Assembly (NCBI RefSeq): GCF_000757845.1
Contig: NZ_CP007753.1
Coordinates: forward strand, 620,001-684,000
DNA from: Prochlorococcus sp. MIT 0604
Lineage (GTDB): Bacteria > Cyanobacteriota > Cyanobacteriia > PCC-6307 > Cyanobiaceae
Reading direction: 5' to 3'
DNA length: 64,000 nucleotides
Part shown: in pieces, positions 1-8,306 of the stretch
How the letters are laid out: each line of letters starts with the position of its first letter
Position numbering within the stretch: the stretch's first letter is position 1
Program-made: the position numbers and the translations under genes
The notes under the pieces: generated by a model
The model's database searches: none
What the model was told of the DNA's origin: nothing
Seen by the model: only the letters and a program-made list of their open reading frames with translations

Positions 1-1055
1 AAATTTGAACCAAAAGGAATAAAGAAGCTGCCTGCTCCAGAAAGATCGGAAGGATTATCTAGTGATTTATCTGAGTTTTTTGCTTTTGGGACTGAAAAAA
101 ATCTACAGATAGATATGTGATCCATTAGGTATTTACCTAATTTCCCAGAATTATCTTTAAACCCTAAGGAATTTGATTTGTATTCTGAGTTCAGTAATAT
201 TCTCAGTGTTGAAATTGTTGATGCGCAAAGAAGAATTAAATCACAATCCAATACTTCTTTGTGTCCATTTTCTAGGTTTACAATCGTTAGTTTTGAGGCA
301 AGCTCTGTTATCTTGTTAATCTCAAAAGACTCCACTAGGTAATTAGAGATTATTTGTACATTTCCAGTATCTAATGCTTTTTTTAAAGAGCTTCCTACGC
401 TAGAGGACTTGGGCCAATTTTTTTCTTTTACAGATGAATTACGGTCAAATCCTCTTGATTGGATAAATGGATAGTTTAATTTTGATTTAACTTTGCTGCC
501 AAAAACATTTTCGTTTTCTGTAAGAGGAATTTCACCAATATATTTACCGTTTGGGACCTCCTTGATATCATCTTTTCGTCCATAAATTCCGCAGAAATTT
601 TCAATAAAATCGTAGTGCGGGGAAATTTCTTCGTATGAAATAGGCCAGTTTGGGCCGAATCCGTCTTTTTTAGCAGGATGAAAGTCTTCTGAGGCAAGTC
701 TTAATGTTATGCCTCCCCAAGTTAATGATCTTCCCCCATATTGTTTACCTTGTGTCCAAAGAAATGGCTTTTTTTTTGGGAAGTCATAAGGATGCTTCAA
801 TTCATCTGAATATAAGTCAGGATTATTTTTCCAGTAACCAGGATGTTTGCACTGATTGGCATGCTTTTTTGTTATCACCCCTGATAATCTTTTTAATGTA
901 CTTTTGGGCTCATGATTACTAGCTTCATGCCTTTTAACTTGAGGCCCTGCTTCTATTACTAAAACTTTGATCCCTTGTTCTGCTAATGTAAGTGCTGCTA
1001 TTCCTCCTGTAGCTCCAGAACCAACAACAATTGCATCATAAGGACTTATATCCAA
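1..1055 (-). CDS. GMC-family FAD oxidoreductase, C-terminus cut by window edge
   Basis: Translating the minus strand from a TTG at 1055 gives an uninterrupted frame to the left edge. The N-terminus reads YDAIVVGSGATGGIAAL followed by VLVIEAG, a Rossmann dinucleotide-binding fold (GxGxxG) as in FAD enzymes. A later stretch GGRSLTWGGITLRL matches the second FAD-contacting region of glucose-methanol-choline oxidoreductases, and the LCAST...LLNS stretch is also family-like. The catalytic C-terminal His lies outside the window. The substrate cannot be told; the family oxidises alcohols or sugars. No ATG is available near the start, so TTG is inferred. Confidence 0.8.
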   Translation of the reverse strand, partial: MDISPYDAIVVGSGATGGIAALTLAEQGIKVLVIEAGPQVKRHEASNHEPKSTLKRLSGVITKKHANQCKHPGYWKNNPDLYSDELKHPYDFPKKKPFLWTQGKQYGGRSLTWGGITLRLASEDFHPAKKDGFGPNWPISYEEISPHYDFIENFCGIYGRKDDIKEVPNGKYIGEIPLTENENVFGSKVKSKLNYPFIQSRGFDRNSSVKEKNWPKSSSVGSSLKKALDTGNVQIISNYLVESFEINKITELASKLTIVNLENGHKEVLDCDLILLCASTISTLRILLNSEYKSNSLGFKDNSGKLGKYLMDHISICRFFSVPKAKNSDKSLDNPSDLSGAGSFFIPFGSN

Positions 1056-1162
1056 AACCTATTTCGTGATTTGCTATTTCAATAAATATAGCATTCAGTA
1101 AATAATTAATTTTTAGATTTCAGCTTAAGAAGTTAGAATTTATTAAAATACTACTCAAACAA

Positions 1163-1636
1163 ATGAGATTTATAATTTTAACTTTTTTAATAGTTGTTTT
1201 AACCCTCCCTTCAAGAAGCTTCGCTGCGTTAGATTATGGTAAGCAATCTTTGGTAGGGGCTGATTTTTCTGGATCTGATTTAAAAGGAGCAACTTTCTAT
1301 TTGACTGATTTACAAGACGCAAATTTGTCAGGTTGTGAGCTCCAAAATGCGACTCTTTATGGAGCAAAATTGAAAGATACTAATTTAAGTAACTCCAACT
1401 TAAGAGAAGTAACTTTAGACTCGGCTGTTTTAGATGGAACAGATTTATCAAATACTAACTTGGAGGATTCTTTTGCTTATAGTACCCAGTTTGAAAATGT
1501 AAAAATACAAGGTGCAGACTTCACAAATGTTTTTTTGCCAAAAGATATTATTAGGAAATTTTGTGAAAGTGCTACTGGAACTAATCCAATTACAAATAGA
1601 GAAACAAGAGAAACTTTAGAGTGCGATTACATTTAA
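1163..1636 (+). CDS. Secreted pentapeptide-repeat protein
   Basis: 157 residues. Residues 1-22 form a signal peptide (hydrophobic core LTFLIVVLTLPS, then SFAA). The rest is a run of A(D/N)LXX pentapeptides, for example ADFSG SDLKG ATFYL and ANLSG CELQN ATLYG, about 14 turns of a right-handed quadrilateral beta-helix. The C-terminal tail has two cysteines. Such proteins are common in the periplasm or thylakoid lumen of cyanobacteria, and their role is mostly unknown. It ends two bases before the oppositely oriented gene at 1639, so the two genes converge. Confidence 0.8.
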   Translation: MRFIILTFLIVVLTLPSRSFAALDYGKQSLVGADFSGSDLKGATFYLTDLQDANLSGCELQNATLYGAKLKDTNLSNSNLREVTLDSAVLDGTDLSNTNLEDSFAYSTQFENVKIQGADFTNVFLPKDIIRKFCESATGTNPITNRETRETLECDYI

Positions 1637-1638
1637 AT

Positions 1639-2031
1639 TTATGCACATACAAGTTCTTTTTTAATCTTTCTTTGTTTATAAAGTGATCTTCCAACAGGCC
1701 AACCTAAAATAGATAAATGTTTCATTAAAGAACCTGAGTATTTGAAATAAAAATTGTCTGAATATTTGATGCCAAGTTCTTTTAAAGTGGTTATTAGTAA
1801 ACATAGATCTTTCTTTTTGCCTTTTTTCATATCCAATAATATCAATGCGTCACTTGATAATTTTTTTTCTAGTAACTTATCATTTTCAGCAAAACCAACT
1901 TTAAGTGAATTTAATGCATCAGAATAAAGAGTATAAATTATTCCATCTTCAGAATTATCCATAGAAGTATCTACATTAAATCTTGATGATATTAATGTTT
2001 TGTATCCTTTAATGATTTTTCTGTTATTCAT
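1639..2031 (-). CDS. Hypothetical protein downstream of an RHH gene
   Basis: 130 residues, basic C-terminus, no signal peptide or membrane segment. It starts two bases after the stop of the ribbon-helix-helix gene at 2034-2531, so the two form an operon read from the palindromic operator at 2562. The family is not recognised. Residues 80-100 (CLLITTLKELGIKYSDNFYFKYSG) look like a compact helical domain. A role coupled to the DNA-binding partner is inferred from linkage only. Confidence 0.6.
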   Translation of the reverse strand: MNNRKIIKGYKTLISSRFNVDTSMDNSEDGIIYTLYSDALNSLKVGFAENDKLLEKKLSSDALILLDMKKGKKKDLCLLITTLKELGIKYSDNFYFKYSGSLMKHLSILGWPVGRSLYKQRKIKKELVCA

Positions 2032-2033
2032 AA

Positions 2034-2531
2034 TTATTTGATTTCATCCTGAGCTAATTCGTATTTCTCCAATAGATTGTTTACTTCTGCTAATGCAATC
2101 CTCTTTTGACAGGCCGAGTCATATCTATTCACTGCTATTGAAGGTATTGAACCTTTGCTTTTCATTTCCCTTATACCAGTTTCTAAACATTGAAAAGCAA
2201 CACTTGATAGATCTCTTCCTTCTGCTGCGGCCCATACTTTCAAAAGATAAGTAAGATTTGATGGTACTGAGATCTGTACTTTGTTTGAATTTGAAGTATT
2301 TAATGCAATATCATCGAGACTAATTTCTTTAGAGGAAATAGTTTCTTTAACCTTTTTCTTCAAAAATTTTACTTGGCTTATAGCGTCCTCTTTATTCTTT
2401 ATTTTTTGTTCTATTTCAAACAACTCTTCTTCGGAATTAATTAAAGCTTCTAATGCCCATTTAGCATCATCTTTCGCAACTGCGGTTCTATCGAGCCATT
2501 CATCTCTTATTTTTGACCAATTACTAGGCAT
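2034..2531 (-). CDS. Coiled-coil plus ribbon-helix-helix-like DNA-binding protein
   Basis: 165 residues. The N-terminal half is charged and predicted coiled coil (EEELFEIEQKIKNKEDAISQ). Residues about 88-130 read KVQISVPSNLTYLLKVWAAAEGRDLSSVAFQCLETGIREM, a pattern typical of CopG/Arc-type ribbon-helix-helix domains: a short beta strand, a helix, then a second helix after a small polar turn. A perfect 14-bp palindrome lies 31-44 bases upstream of the start, so autoregulation is likely. It is the first gene of a two-gene operon with 1639-2031. Confidence 0.6.
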   Translation of the reverse strand: MPSNWSKIRDEWLDRTAVAKDDAKWALEALINSEEELFEIEQKIKNKEDAISQVKFLKKKVKETISSKEISLDDIALNTSNSNKVQISVPSNLTYLLKVWAAAEGRDLSSVAFQCLETGIREMKSKGSIPSIAVNRYDSACQKRIALAEVNNLLEKYELAQDEIK

Positions 2532-2561
2532 AAGCTTTATAAGATAATTCTATGATATATA

Positions 2562-2610
2562 AATCTATATAGATTGTCTATGAATTCTAAATAGATTAAA
2601 TATAGATTGT
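2562..2610. promoter_or_regulatory. Palindromic operator candidate upstream of the RHH gene
   Basis: AATCTATATAGATT (2562-2575) is a perfect palindrome. The half site ATAGATTGT occurs at 2569-2577 and again at 2602-2610. It lies between the start of the RHH gene (2531) and the next upstream gene. Short AT-rich palindromes with repeated half sites are what RHH dimers bind cooperatively; the link to the adjacent protein is inferred. Confidence 0.45.
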
Positions 2611-2797
2611 TTAAAGTTTTAATTCTATTTTTAATAATTCCTCGTCTTAGAAATAATCTTTTACAAAAATTGAAACTGCAGAATCCATCCAATGTGATTT
2701 TAGAGGTATTTTTTCGCTAATTGAAAACGATATATTTGATAATTAAATCTTATGAAATTTTAATTATTTGTTTATTTAATTAAAAACTTTTGAGCCT

Positions 2798-3187
2798 TTA
2801 ATCTCTTTCAATAAGTTCAATTTTATAACCATCAGGATCCTCAACAAAAGCCAAGACAGTAGTACTGTTTTTCATTGTTTTAGGTTTGGTCGTTATTTTA
2901 CAACCATTTTTTTCTAATCTTTGGCAAATTAGATGAATATCTTTTACTCCAATAGCTATATGACCATATTTATCTCCAAGCTCATAGTCTTCAGACTTTT
3001 TGTCCCAGTTATAAGTTAATTCAATTACTGAGTTTTCTTTTTCTGATCCATAACCAACAAATGCCAAAGTGAATTTTCCATGAGGGTAATCCTTTTTTCG
3101 TAATAAATTCATTCCTAATCTATTGACGTAGAAATCAATGGATTTATCTAAATCTCCAACCCTCAACATTGTATGTAGGATACGCAT
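2798..3187 (-). CDS. gloA: Lactoylglutathione lyase (glyoxalase I)
   Basis: 129 residues, full length for bacterial glyoxalase I. It converts the methylglyoxal-glutathione hemithioacetal to S-lactoylglutathione in the cytosol. The start [26 protein letters not shown] carries the first metal-binding His (H5). [12 protein letters not shown] supplies the second, and [13 protein letters not shown] the last Glu. Vicinal-oxygen-chelate fold with two beta-alpha-beta-beta-beta halves. Confidence 0.9.
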   Translation of the reverse strand: MRILHTMLRVGDLDKSIDFYVNRLGMNLLRKKDYPHGKFTLAFVGYGSEKENSVIELTYNWDKKSEDYELGDKYGHIAIGVKDIHLICQRLEKNGCKITTKPKTMKNSTTVLAFVEDPDGYKIELIERD

Positions 3188-3319
3188 TTTGAATTATGAA
3201 CCTGAATCAATTATCTAATATTTAATAACCATCTGCCAAAGTTGATTTTTTCGAAAGTAGTCTTTTTATTAAGTTCAAAAAATTAGGTTAAAATATGAAT
3301 ACGAAATTTCAATAACATA

Positions 3320-3754
3320 TTGAATCAAATATTCCAAAGACTCTCATCAGTATTTTTATATACTTTGCCATTAAAGGCATCAATACCTTTTGGATATTAT
3401 TTGTTCTATAAATATTCATTTTTAAAAATACTATTATTACTAACTTTTCCGATAGCAATAATTGAAAAATCTTTGCCTTTTGGTAGTTTTTTATTATTTA
3501 TAATTCTGTTTGCTGGATTAGTAAGAAATCCAAATGTCCCCTATTTCGTTAGATATAACGCATGCCAAGCATTACTTATCGATATTGCTTTGATAATAAT
3601 TTCATATCTCTTGAGAATATTTCCCATAGTTGAATTAGGCTCAATAATTTTTATATTTATACTATGTATTTTTATTTATTCGATTTCTCAATGTATTTAT
3701 GGAGTTGAACCTGAAATTCCCTTAATTAGTAAATCTGTAAGAATGCAAATTTAA
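3320..3754 (+). CDS. Tic20-family (Ycf60-like) membrane protein
   Basis: 144 residues with four hydrophobic segments. The central block AGLVRNPNVPYFVRYNACQALLIDIAL is the hallmark of cyanobacterial Tic20/Ycf60 proteins (NxxVxxFVRFNxxQAxLL). The end SQCIYGVEPEIPLIS also fits. It is an integral membrane protein related to a plastid import component; its job in cyanobacteria is not settled. The start codon is TTG at 3320; no ATG fits upstream. Confidence 0.75.
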   Translation: MNQIFQRLSSVFLYTLPLKASIPFGYYLFYKYSFLKILLLLTFPIAIIEKSLPFGSFLLFIILFAGLVRNPNVPYFVRYNACQALLIDIALIIISYLLRIFPIVELGSIIFIFILCIFIYSISQCIYGVEPEIPLISKSVRMQI

Positions 3755-3781
3755 AAAGATTTTTAGATTTACTGACTTTCT

Positions 3782-4111
3782 TTAGCACTCATTCAGAATA
3801 GATTCCCATCTTTGTTGACTTGCCTTTATCGCTTGCATTGGCGGATTAGCCCCCTCTATTTCAAAGGCTTTAATTAATGATTTATTAGCTAATAGACCTA
3901 ATCTCGCTGCCTCTCTTTGCCTAGAGCATACTTTTTTTCTTGATCCCTCTTTTAGACTGCTTTCGATTTCTTTAAGAATCTGGCTAGCTTCATTCGATTT
4001 AGAATAAAAATCATTCATATAAACATCAAGTGCCGTATCAGCAAAGATTTCAACTGGAGAAAATATTGTGACTAAGCACACTATAAAACTTATAAATACA
4101 AATATTTTCAT
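3782..4111 (-). CDS. Small secreted hypothetical protein
   Basis: 109 residues. N-terminal signal peptide (MKIFVFISFIVCLVTIFSPVEIFADT, likely cleavage after FAD). The mature part is an alpha-helical region with two Cys (C62 region KKVCSRQREAA, and the C-terminal NEC) that could form a disulfide. Lies 7 bases downstream of the membrane-protein gene at 4119-4703 on the same strand, so likely cotranscribed. Function not recognised. Confidence 0.65.
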   Translation of the reverse strand: MKIFVFISFIVCLVTIFSPVEIFADTALDVYMNDFYSKSNEASQILKEIESSLKEGSRKKVCSRQREAARLGLLANKSLIKAFEIEGANPPMQAIKASQQRWESILNEC

Positions 4112-4118
4112 AAGAATC

Positions 4119-4703
4119 TTAAGTAAATTTTTTCTCCGATCTCTTTAATACTAAATAAAAGATAAGAACACTAATTGTTCCAGATGGGCCTATTAAAACA
4201 TGCCAAAATTGATCGCCACTAATTGAGAGCCTTGTGCCAAAGAAAGTCGTGAAAATAATACCAAATATTGGGTAAAGAATAAATAGCCAATCTTTAAAAA
4301 CTCTTTGCCAATTTATAATTAGAAGGATACTTATTATTACTTGAAAAAGGAGAGAAATAGTTTTATCAAAAGAAAAATATGAGATTATTGAACATAAAGA
4401 AATACAAATATTAGCTTTTTGAATAAATTTATTTTTAATAACTGATATAGATAAACATGTTAGACCTAAAGATAGGAAAGAATAAAATAACCAATTCAAT
4501 AAAGAGGAGTGATCTACATAAATCCAAGATGTTTGGGTATGATCTATCATTTCAGAAATCGATGCCAATCCTAAAAAAATAAAACCGAAAGGTATCAATT
4601 TGTTCTTGCTTATATGTTTGAATTTATTAATCGATCTAATACCTAATAATATTGGGATGATTGCCGCTTGAAAGTGGGCAAATAATAAAATTGAAAAAAA
4701 CAA
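4119..4703 (-). CDS. Multi-pass membrane protein, unknown function
   Basis: 194 residues with six or more hydrophobic segments and few charged loops. It resembles conserved cyanobacterial hypothetical membrane proteins. A notable middle motif is SEMIDHTQTSWIYVDHSSLLNWLFYS, with two His in DH contexts. No transporter or enzyme signature was recognised. Upstream partner of the secreted protein at 3782. Confidence 0.65.
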   Translation of the reverse strand: MFFSILLFAHFQAAIIPILLGIRSINKFKHISKNKLIPFGFIFLGLASISEMIDHTQTSWIYVDHSSLLNWLFYSFLSLGLTCLSISVIKNKFIQKANICISLCSIISYFSFDKTISLLFQVIISILLIINWQRVFKDWLFILYPIFGIIFTTFFGTRLSISGDQFWHVLIGPSGTISVLIFYLVLKRSEKKFT

Positions 4704-4753
4704 AATAAATTCTCAAATTTAATTCACCCTAATTTAAAAAAAACAGTTTAGGG

Positions 4754-4954
4754 TCACCTTAGTAGAGAAATGTACCATTGCCCGATTACTATAATCAATA
4801 TTGTGAGAACAAAAGGGAAAGCAGGATATCGTGTTTGAAAATTAGCAGGTGGCCAAGGAGACCATGATATTAATCTTCCTTGCGGTTCATTTGAAATAAC
4901 TTTTTTTTTTGATTTTTTGGATATTAAATTATCTGTGGCAAATCCTTTATTCAT
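4754..4954 (-). CDS. Small single-helix membrane protein
   Basis: 66 residues: a basic N-terminus (SKKSKKKV), a Trp/Pro-rich centre (SWSPWPPANFQTRYPAFP), then one C-terminal membrane helix (FVLTILIIVIGQWYISLL). Typical of the many tiny thylakoid-associated proteins of Prochlorococcus. It is the last backbone gene before the island; the island boundary repeat begins 73 bases upstream of its start. Confidence 0.65.
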   Translation of the reverse strand: MNKGFATDNLISKKSKKKVISNEPQGRLISWSPWPPANFQTRYPAFPFVLTILIIVIGQWYISLLR

Positions 4955-5026
4955 AATTTAAATAAAATTTATCCTAACAAAAACGTTTCAGAAAGGTGTT
5001 TTTATTATTAGGTTCTCTTTATTTGA

Positions 5027-5038
5027 ACGGAGGGGGTG
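5027..5038. repeat. Copy of the tRNA-Ser 3' end (attachment-site candidate)
   Basis: ACGGAGGGGGTG is identical to 11147-11158, which covers the acceptor 3' strand, discriminator and start of the T stem of tRNA-Ser(UGA). Such duplications mark tRNA-directed integration. It is short, so the evidence comes mainly from matching arm repeats next to both copies. Confidence 0.5.
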
Positions 5039-5110
5039 TCCATAGAGTCCATTCAGAATGAATAGTCCTGAACTGATTTGAATTAATAATACGCCAGAAA
5101 AGTCATATTG

Positions 5111-5132
5111 TCCCAAACACATCCCAAACACA
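5111..5132. repeat. Two tandem TCCCAAACACA arm repeats, left end
   Basis: TCCCAAACACA at 5111-5121 and 5122-5132, directly adjacent. The same 11-mer occurs four times near the other end of the element (10948-11004). The paired distribution at both ends suggests arm-type sites for the element's integrase. Confidence 0.6.
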
Positions 5133-5191
5133 AATGGATTATTTACAGTTAGCAAACCCTAAAAATAAAAAGATGAGATTCGACCAAAAGG

Positions 5192-5220
5192 TAGACAGGG
5201 ACTGAAGTTTGTGCTATAAT
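5192..5220 (+). promoter_or_regulatory. Sigma-70 promoter of the integrase operon
   Basis: TAGACA at 5192-5197, a 17-bp spacer, then a perfect TATAAT at 5215-5220. It lies about 120 bases before the first gene of the operon (5339), leaving a long leader. It is the strongest promoter seen in the element. Confidence 0.65.
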
Positions 5221-5338
5221 ATTACTATCAAAAGGGATAAGCAGTTAGAGTAATCGAAAGCATCTTTTGAATGTAATAAGTTCATAGTTTTGAACTTTTT
5301 TATAGCAAATATCAGTCAACTTAACCCATAGAAAAAAA

Positions 5339-5539
5339 ATGAAAGACTTAAGGTCTCCAATACCTTTGGATAGGTATTTCTTGACTATTAGTGAGACATG
5401 TAATGTGTTCTCTACGTCAAGATCAACACTTACTCGCATGGAAAAGAATGGTCTTTTCCCAAAAAGAGTAAAAATCACACCTAAAAAGGTCGGATATAAA
5501 ACATACGAATTAAGAAAACACTATCAGGAAAACTACTAA
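5339..5539 (+). CDS. AlpA-like excisionase/HTH regulator
   Basis: 66 residues. FLTISETCNVFSTSRSTLTRMEKNGLFPKRVKITPKKVGYKTYELRKHY follows the MerR/AlpA winged-helix pattern: a helix-turn-helix, the recognition R-x-x-x-x-G-x-F-P, then the wing ending in a tryptophan-like aromatic. AlpA-type proteins act as excision or transcription regulators of P4-like integrases. First gene of an operon that ends with the integrase; its stop overlaps the next start (TAATG at 5537-5541). Confidence 0.7.
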   Translation: MKDLRSPIPLDRYFLTISETCNVFSTSRSTLTRMEKNGLFPKRVKITPKKVGYKTYELRKHYQENY

Positions 5540-6015
5540 TGAAATTAATTGAAAATTTTGCAGAATTATTGCACTCAGATCAACTCCCAGATGATTTTGG
5601 AGATTGGTTTATTTTTGAAAAAGGAGATGAAAAATATTTTACGATTCCAGAAAAAAATCCCCGTCTTAATCGTTACTTGGTAAATTCTGAATTTTGGAAA
5701 CTTCTAATGTGGGGAGTGAGAAGGGATTTTTGGAATAAAAAAGGAAAAAAACAATTTGAAAATAGAAAGAAAATTCTTGACCAAATTAAAGTCTTTCCAT
5801 ATTTCACATCTCTCAGATCTCTTCATGGATATATCCAAGAAAGAAAAGAAACGTTGGGATATACAACTAAAAGAATTAACGATTGGAAGAAAGAGATCAA
5901 GAAAGGTATGAGTCCTGAAGAAATAACTTCTTATCAAATTCAGAATCATTCAGGAATAGATCTTGATACTAACTACCGCAAGTACGTTGAACCAGTTCTG
6001 GAGGAAGTCAAATGA
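5539..6015 (+). CDS. Hypothetical protein in integrase operon
   Basis: 158 residues, charged, aromatic-rich, no membrane segment. Starts by TAATG overlap with the AlpA-like gene and ends by ATGA overlap with the next gene, so it is translationally coupled. No family recognised. The C-terminal half (residues 85-130) is helical and basic, which could fit DNA binding, but there is no clear motif. Confidence 0.6.
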   Translation: MKLIENFAELLHSDQLPDDFGDWFIFEKGDEKYFTIPEKNPRLNRYLVNSEFWKLLMWGVRRDFWNKKGKKQFENRKKILDQIKVFPYFTSLRSLHGYIQERKETLGYTTKRINDWKKEIKKGMSPEEITSYQIQNHSGIDLDTNYRKYVEPVLEEVK

Positions 6016-6263
6016 AAGTTACTAATGAAGAATCTCTTCAAATGTATAGAGGTGAGACTTGTGCATTAAAAGAAATCATTTGGTCTTATGAGCAGTTACT
6101 TCGATTAATTAATGAATTTTATGCTTACCAAATGGATAGAAGAACAAAAAGAACAAAATCTCATCTTGAGCAGATTCAATATTTTGAAGCACTTATCCCA
6201 AAACTGAAGGAATCACTTTCAGAAAAAACAGATCCAGAATATTTCTTGAGGTATCACAAATGA
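6012..6263 (+). CDS. Small helical hypothetical protein
   Basis: 83 residues, almost wholly alpha-helical with a KRTKRTKSHLEQIQYFEAL segment. ATGA overlaps at both its start and its end keep it inside the operon. Function unknown. Confidence 0.55.
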   Translation: MKVTNEESLQMYRGETCALKEIIWSYEQLLRLINEFYAYQMDRRTKRTKSHLEQIQYFEALIPKLKESLSEKTDPEYFLRYHK

Positions 6264-6427
6264 CTTCATACAACCAAAAAATTGGAAATTACGCAAAACA
6301 AATGGTTGAGACATTAACTGATGAAGATTGCGAATATTTACTTGTTCATAACCAAAGAACAAGACACTTAGGAAACGTCATATGGGATGTATGCAGTAAC
6401 AGAATCTTGAGGAAAACTAATGACTAA
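6260..6427 (+). CDS. 55-residue protein in integrase operon
   Basis: ATG at 6260 overlaps the previous stop (ATGA), and the stop at 6425-6427 overlaps the next start at 6420 by eight bases. The product begins MTSYNQKIGNYAKQMVETLT and has an NQRTRHLGNVIWDV segment with two cysteines (DCEY, DVCS). No family recognised. The gene is supported by its exact fit into the chain of overlaps. Confidence 0.55.
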   Translation: MTSYNQKIGNYAKQMVETLTDEDCEYLLVHNQRTRHLGNVIWDVCSNRILRKTND

Positions 6428-6755
6428 AAACAAAAAATTAGAAGATCAACTTAAAAGGAACAAATTTCAATTCGAAAGAGGAAAAATGTTTCTTAAAAAT
6501 CAAAGATACTTAGTAAGGGTTGAAACTGAGGGATTCCAATGGGGTACTGATAATTTAATGGTTGAGGAATCTGTCGAAATAATATCTATGAATTTGGATG
6601 AATTAATTAAAAATCTTGGATTTTTACATAAACCTTATAAGACTTATCCTGTCGGATTAACTGAAAAAGAGTATGAGGAATTGCCTTATGAAAAGTACGA
6701 ATGGGGGATTCATAAGTCAGTAGTAATACTTCAACAAACTGAGGATGAATACTAA
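6420..6755 (+). CDS. Hypothetical protein preceding integrase
   Basis: 111 residues, acidic C-terminus. It contains FERGKMFLKNQRYLVRVETEGFQWG and a GLTEKEYEELPYEKYEWG block. Overlaps its upstream neighbour by eight bases, and its stop overlaps the integrase start (TAATG, 6753-6757). Could be an integrase partner, from position only. Confidence 0.55.
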   Translation: MTKNKKLEDQLKRNKFQFERGKMFLKNQRYLVRVETEGFQWGTDNLMVEESVEIISMNLDELIKNLGFLHKPYKTYPVGLTEKEYEELPYEKYEWGIHKSVVILQQTEDEY

Positions 6756-8044
6756 TGCTCTCTATTACCAAAATTAAAAGGACAAAATCTAAAACTCACA
6801 AGAAAGTAATACCAGTTCAGGAGCGAACTGGTTTATATCTAATCGTTGAACCTCAACCCAAAAACTGCAAAAGGTTTGAAGGAAGGATGCGTTATCCAAG
6901 AGGAAGAAAAGGCAAAACTCAATATATTTCTTTGGGTGTCTTTGATGAAAAGAAAAACGATCCAAAACAAGTTCTCAATAAATGGGAAGAAATCAAAGAA
7001 TGGTCGATTAAGAATGATTTGACTCCACAATTATTCTTTGAAAATAAAGGACTTGATAGAACGTCTAAGAATATTTCTCTTAAAGAATTAATTGATTTAT
7101 TCAGCAAACATTACCAAAAAACTATTGTTGAAAGAACATGGATTTCAAGAAGAAATCGTTTAAAACAAATTCTTGATTACTTTGGACATGATCTACCAAT
7201 TAAGAACTTTGAAATGCAAAACGGAGGACGAACTCTTGTTCTGGATATGCAAAGACATTGGGAAGCAACTGGTCGATACGATCAGGCAGGGAGACTCAGA
7301 ACATTGTTGAAGCAACTATTCAACTTTGCAATGGATCAAGCATTAATGCCTGAAGGACAAAACCCTGCGACAAGAAAACCAATGACTGAAGGAGTTGGAC
7401 ATATCCCAAAAAGTAATCCAACTATTGATTGGAATGAGGTTCCAGAATTTCTAAATTTATTGCATGAGAATAAAAGTAATACTTCTATTCTTGTTCAATT
7501 AGCAACTCAAATGCACTTGATGATCGGAGTCAGATCAAGTGCTGTAGTTCGTATGGAGTGGAATTGGATTGATGAAGAAAATCAACTAATTAGGATCCCT
7601 GCTTCGACTGAAGGTTTGAAAAGAAAACTCAAATTTAGGAATGATAAAAACTATGACCATCTAATTCCAATTACTCCTGAAATTAATCAAATTCTTGAAA
7701 TTTTAAGAGTAATTAATGGTTATCAAAAATATGTTTTTAAATCTCCTGAAGGAAAAAACTTTATACATTTATCTCCTGAATCAATTAATTCCCACATCCA
7801 AAAATTACTTGGACAAGGAAGATTAACTGCTCATGGTTGGAGGGATGTCTTAGTGACCGCAGGGCAAGAAGTAGGAAGGTTTCCGAGGGATATTATCCTT
7901 CGACAAATAGGTCATACAGAACACAAGCAAGGTAGTTCTGGAGCATACGACAATACAGTCTTTCTCCCTGAGAGAAGAGACTTTATGAAGTGGTGGACAA
8001 AATCTTTAGTCGATCAAGGATTAAAGATTGGAGGTGTTAATTAA
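6755..8044 (+). CDS. Tyrosine integrase, left element
   Basis: 429 residues, P4-like size. N-terminal arm-binding region (basic, RYPRGRKGKTQYISLGVF), a core-binding SAM-like domain around residues 110-200, and a catalytic domain. Catalytic residues: Arg in MIGVRSSAVVRM (about 260), HGWRD (HxxR, about 360), GH at about 385, and the tyrosine nucleophile in SGAYDNT (about 397). Last gene of the operon, followed directly by a strong terminator. Inferred to act on the tRNA-Ser 3' end, with TCCCAAACACA as arm sites. Confidence 0.9.
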   Translation: MLSITKIKRTKSKTHKKVIPVQERTGLYLIVEPQPKNCKRFEGRMRYPRGRKGKTQYISLGVFDEKKNDPKQVLNKWEEIKEWSIKNDLTPQLFFENKGLDRTSKNISLKELIDLFSKHYQKTIVERTWISRRNRLKQILDYFGHDLPIKNFEMQNGGRTLVLDMQRHWEATGRYDQAGRLRTLLKQLFNFAMDQALMPEGQNPATRKPMTEGVGHIPKSNPTIDWNEVPEFLNLLHENKSNTSILVQLATQMHLMIGVRSSAVVRMEWNWIDEENQLIRIPASTEGLKRKLKFRNDKNYDHLIPITPEINQILEILRVINGYQKYVFKSPEGKNFIHLSPESINSHIQKLLGQGRLTAHGWRDVLVTAGQEVGRFPRDIILRQIGHTEHKQGSSGAYDNTVFLPERRDFMKWWTKSLVDQGLKIGGVN

Positions 8045-8052
8045 CAAAAAAA

Positions 8053-8081
8053 AAGAACCATCTTTTTAAGGATGGTTCTTT
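8053..8081 (+). terminator. Intrinsic terminator of the integrase operon
   Basis: AAGAACCATC (8053-8062), an 8-base loop, then GATGGTTCTT (8071-8080) and a short T stretch. Perfect 10-bp stem, 8 bases after the integrase stop. The A run before it makes it able to work on the other strand too. Confidence 0.8.
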
Positions 8082-8087
8082 AATCAT

Positions 8088-8199
8088 CTACAAAATAAAA
8101 GTTGAAAAAAGAGTCAATTCATATCTCCGTGATTATTTAGAAGGGAAAAGAAAAAGACCAGTTGGAAAACAATAAAAAAACTGATCTTTTATTTTGTAG
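8088..8199. repeat. 14-bp inverted repeat with 84-bp spacer
   Basis: CTACAAAATAAAAG (8088-8101) is the exact reverse complement of CTTTTATTTTGTAG (8186-8199). The interior contains a short open stretch ending in a stop but no good start or ribosome-binding site. It could be the ends of a tiny miniature element or a recombinase site; nothing flanking looks like a target duplication. Confidence 0.4.
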
Positions 8200-8306
8200 C
8201 AATGGGTAATCAATCAATCCCACTATTATTTATTCGACCTACTGAAGAGAATTTTCCTGGAGAAATTTTTTTCTCTCATCCGTAACACTTTGTAGGTTAG
8301 GTTCCC

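Noticed and set aside
5111-5132. TCCCAAACACA clusters (also 10948-11004) as a CRISPR array
   Set aside because: Units are only 11 bp, partly abutting, with no unique spacers of constant length. They occur at both element ends, as expected for arm sites.
8098-8172. Short plus-strand frame reading KVEKRVNSYLRDYLEG between the inverted repeats
   Set aside because: There is no start codon or ribosome-binding site. It is too short to support as a gene.
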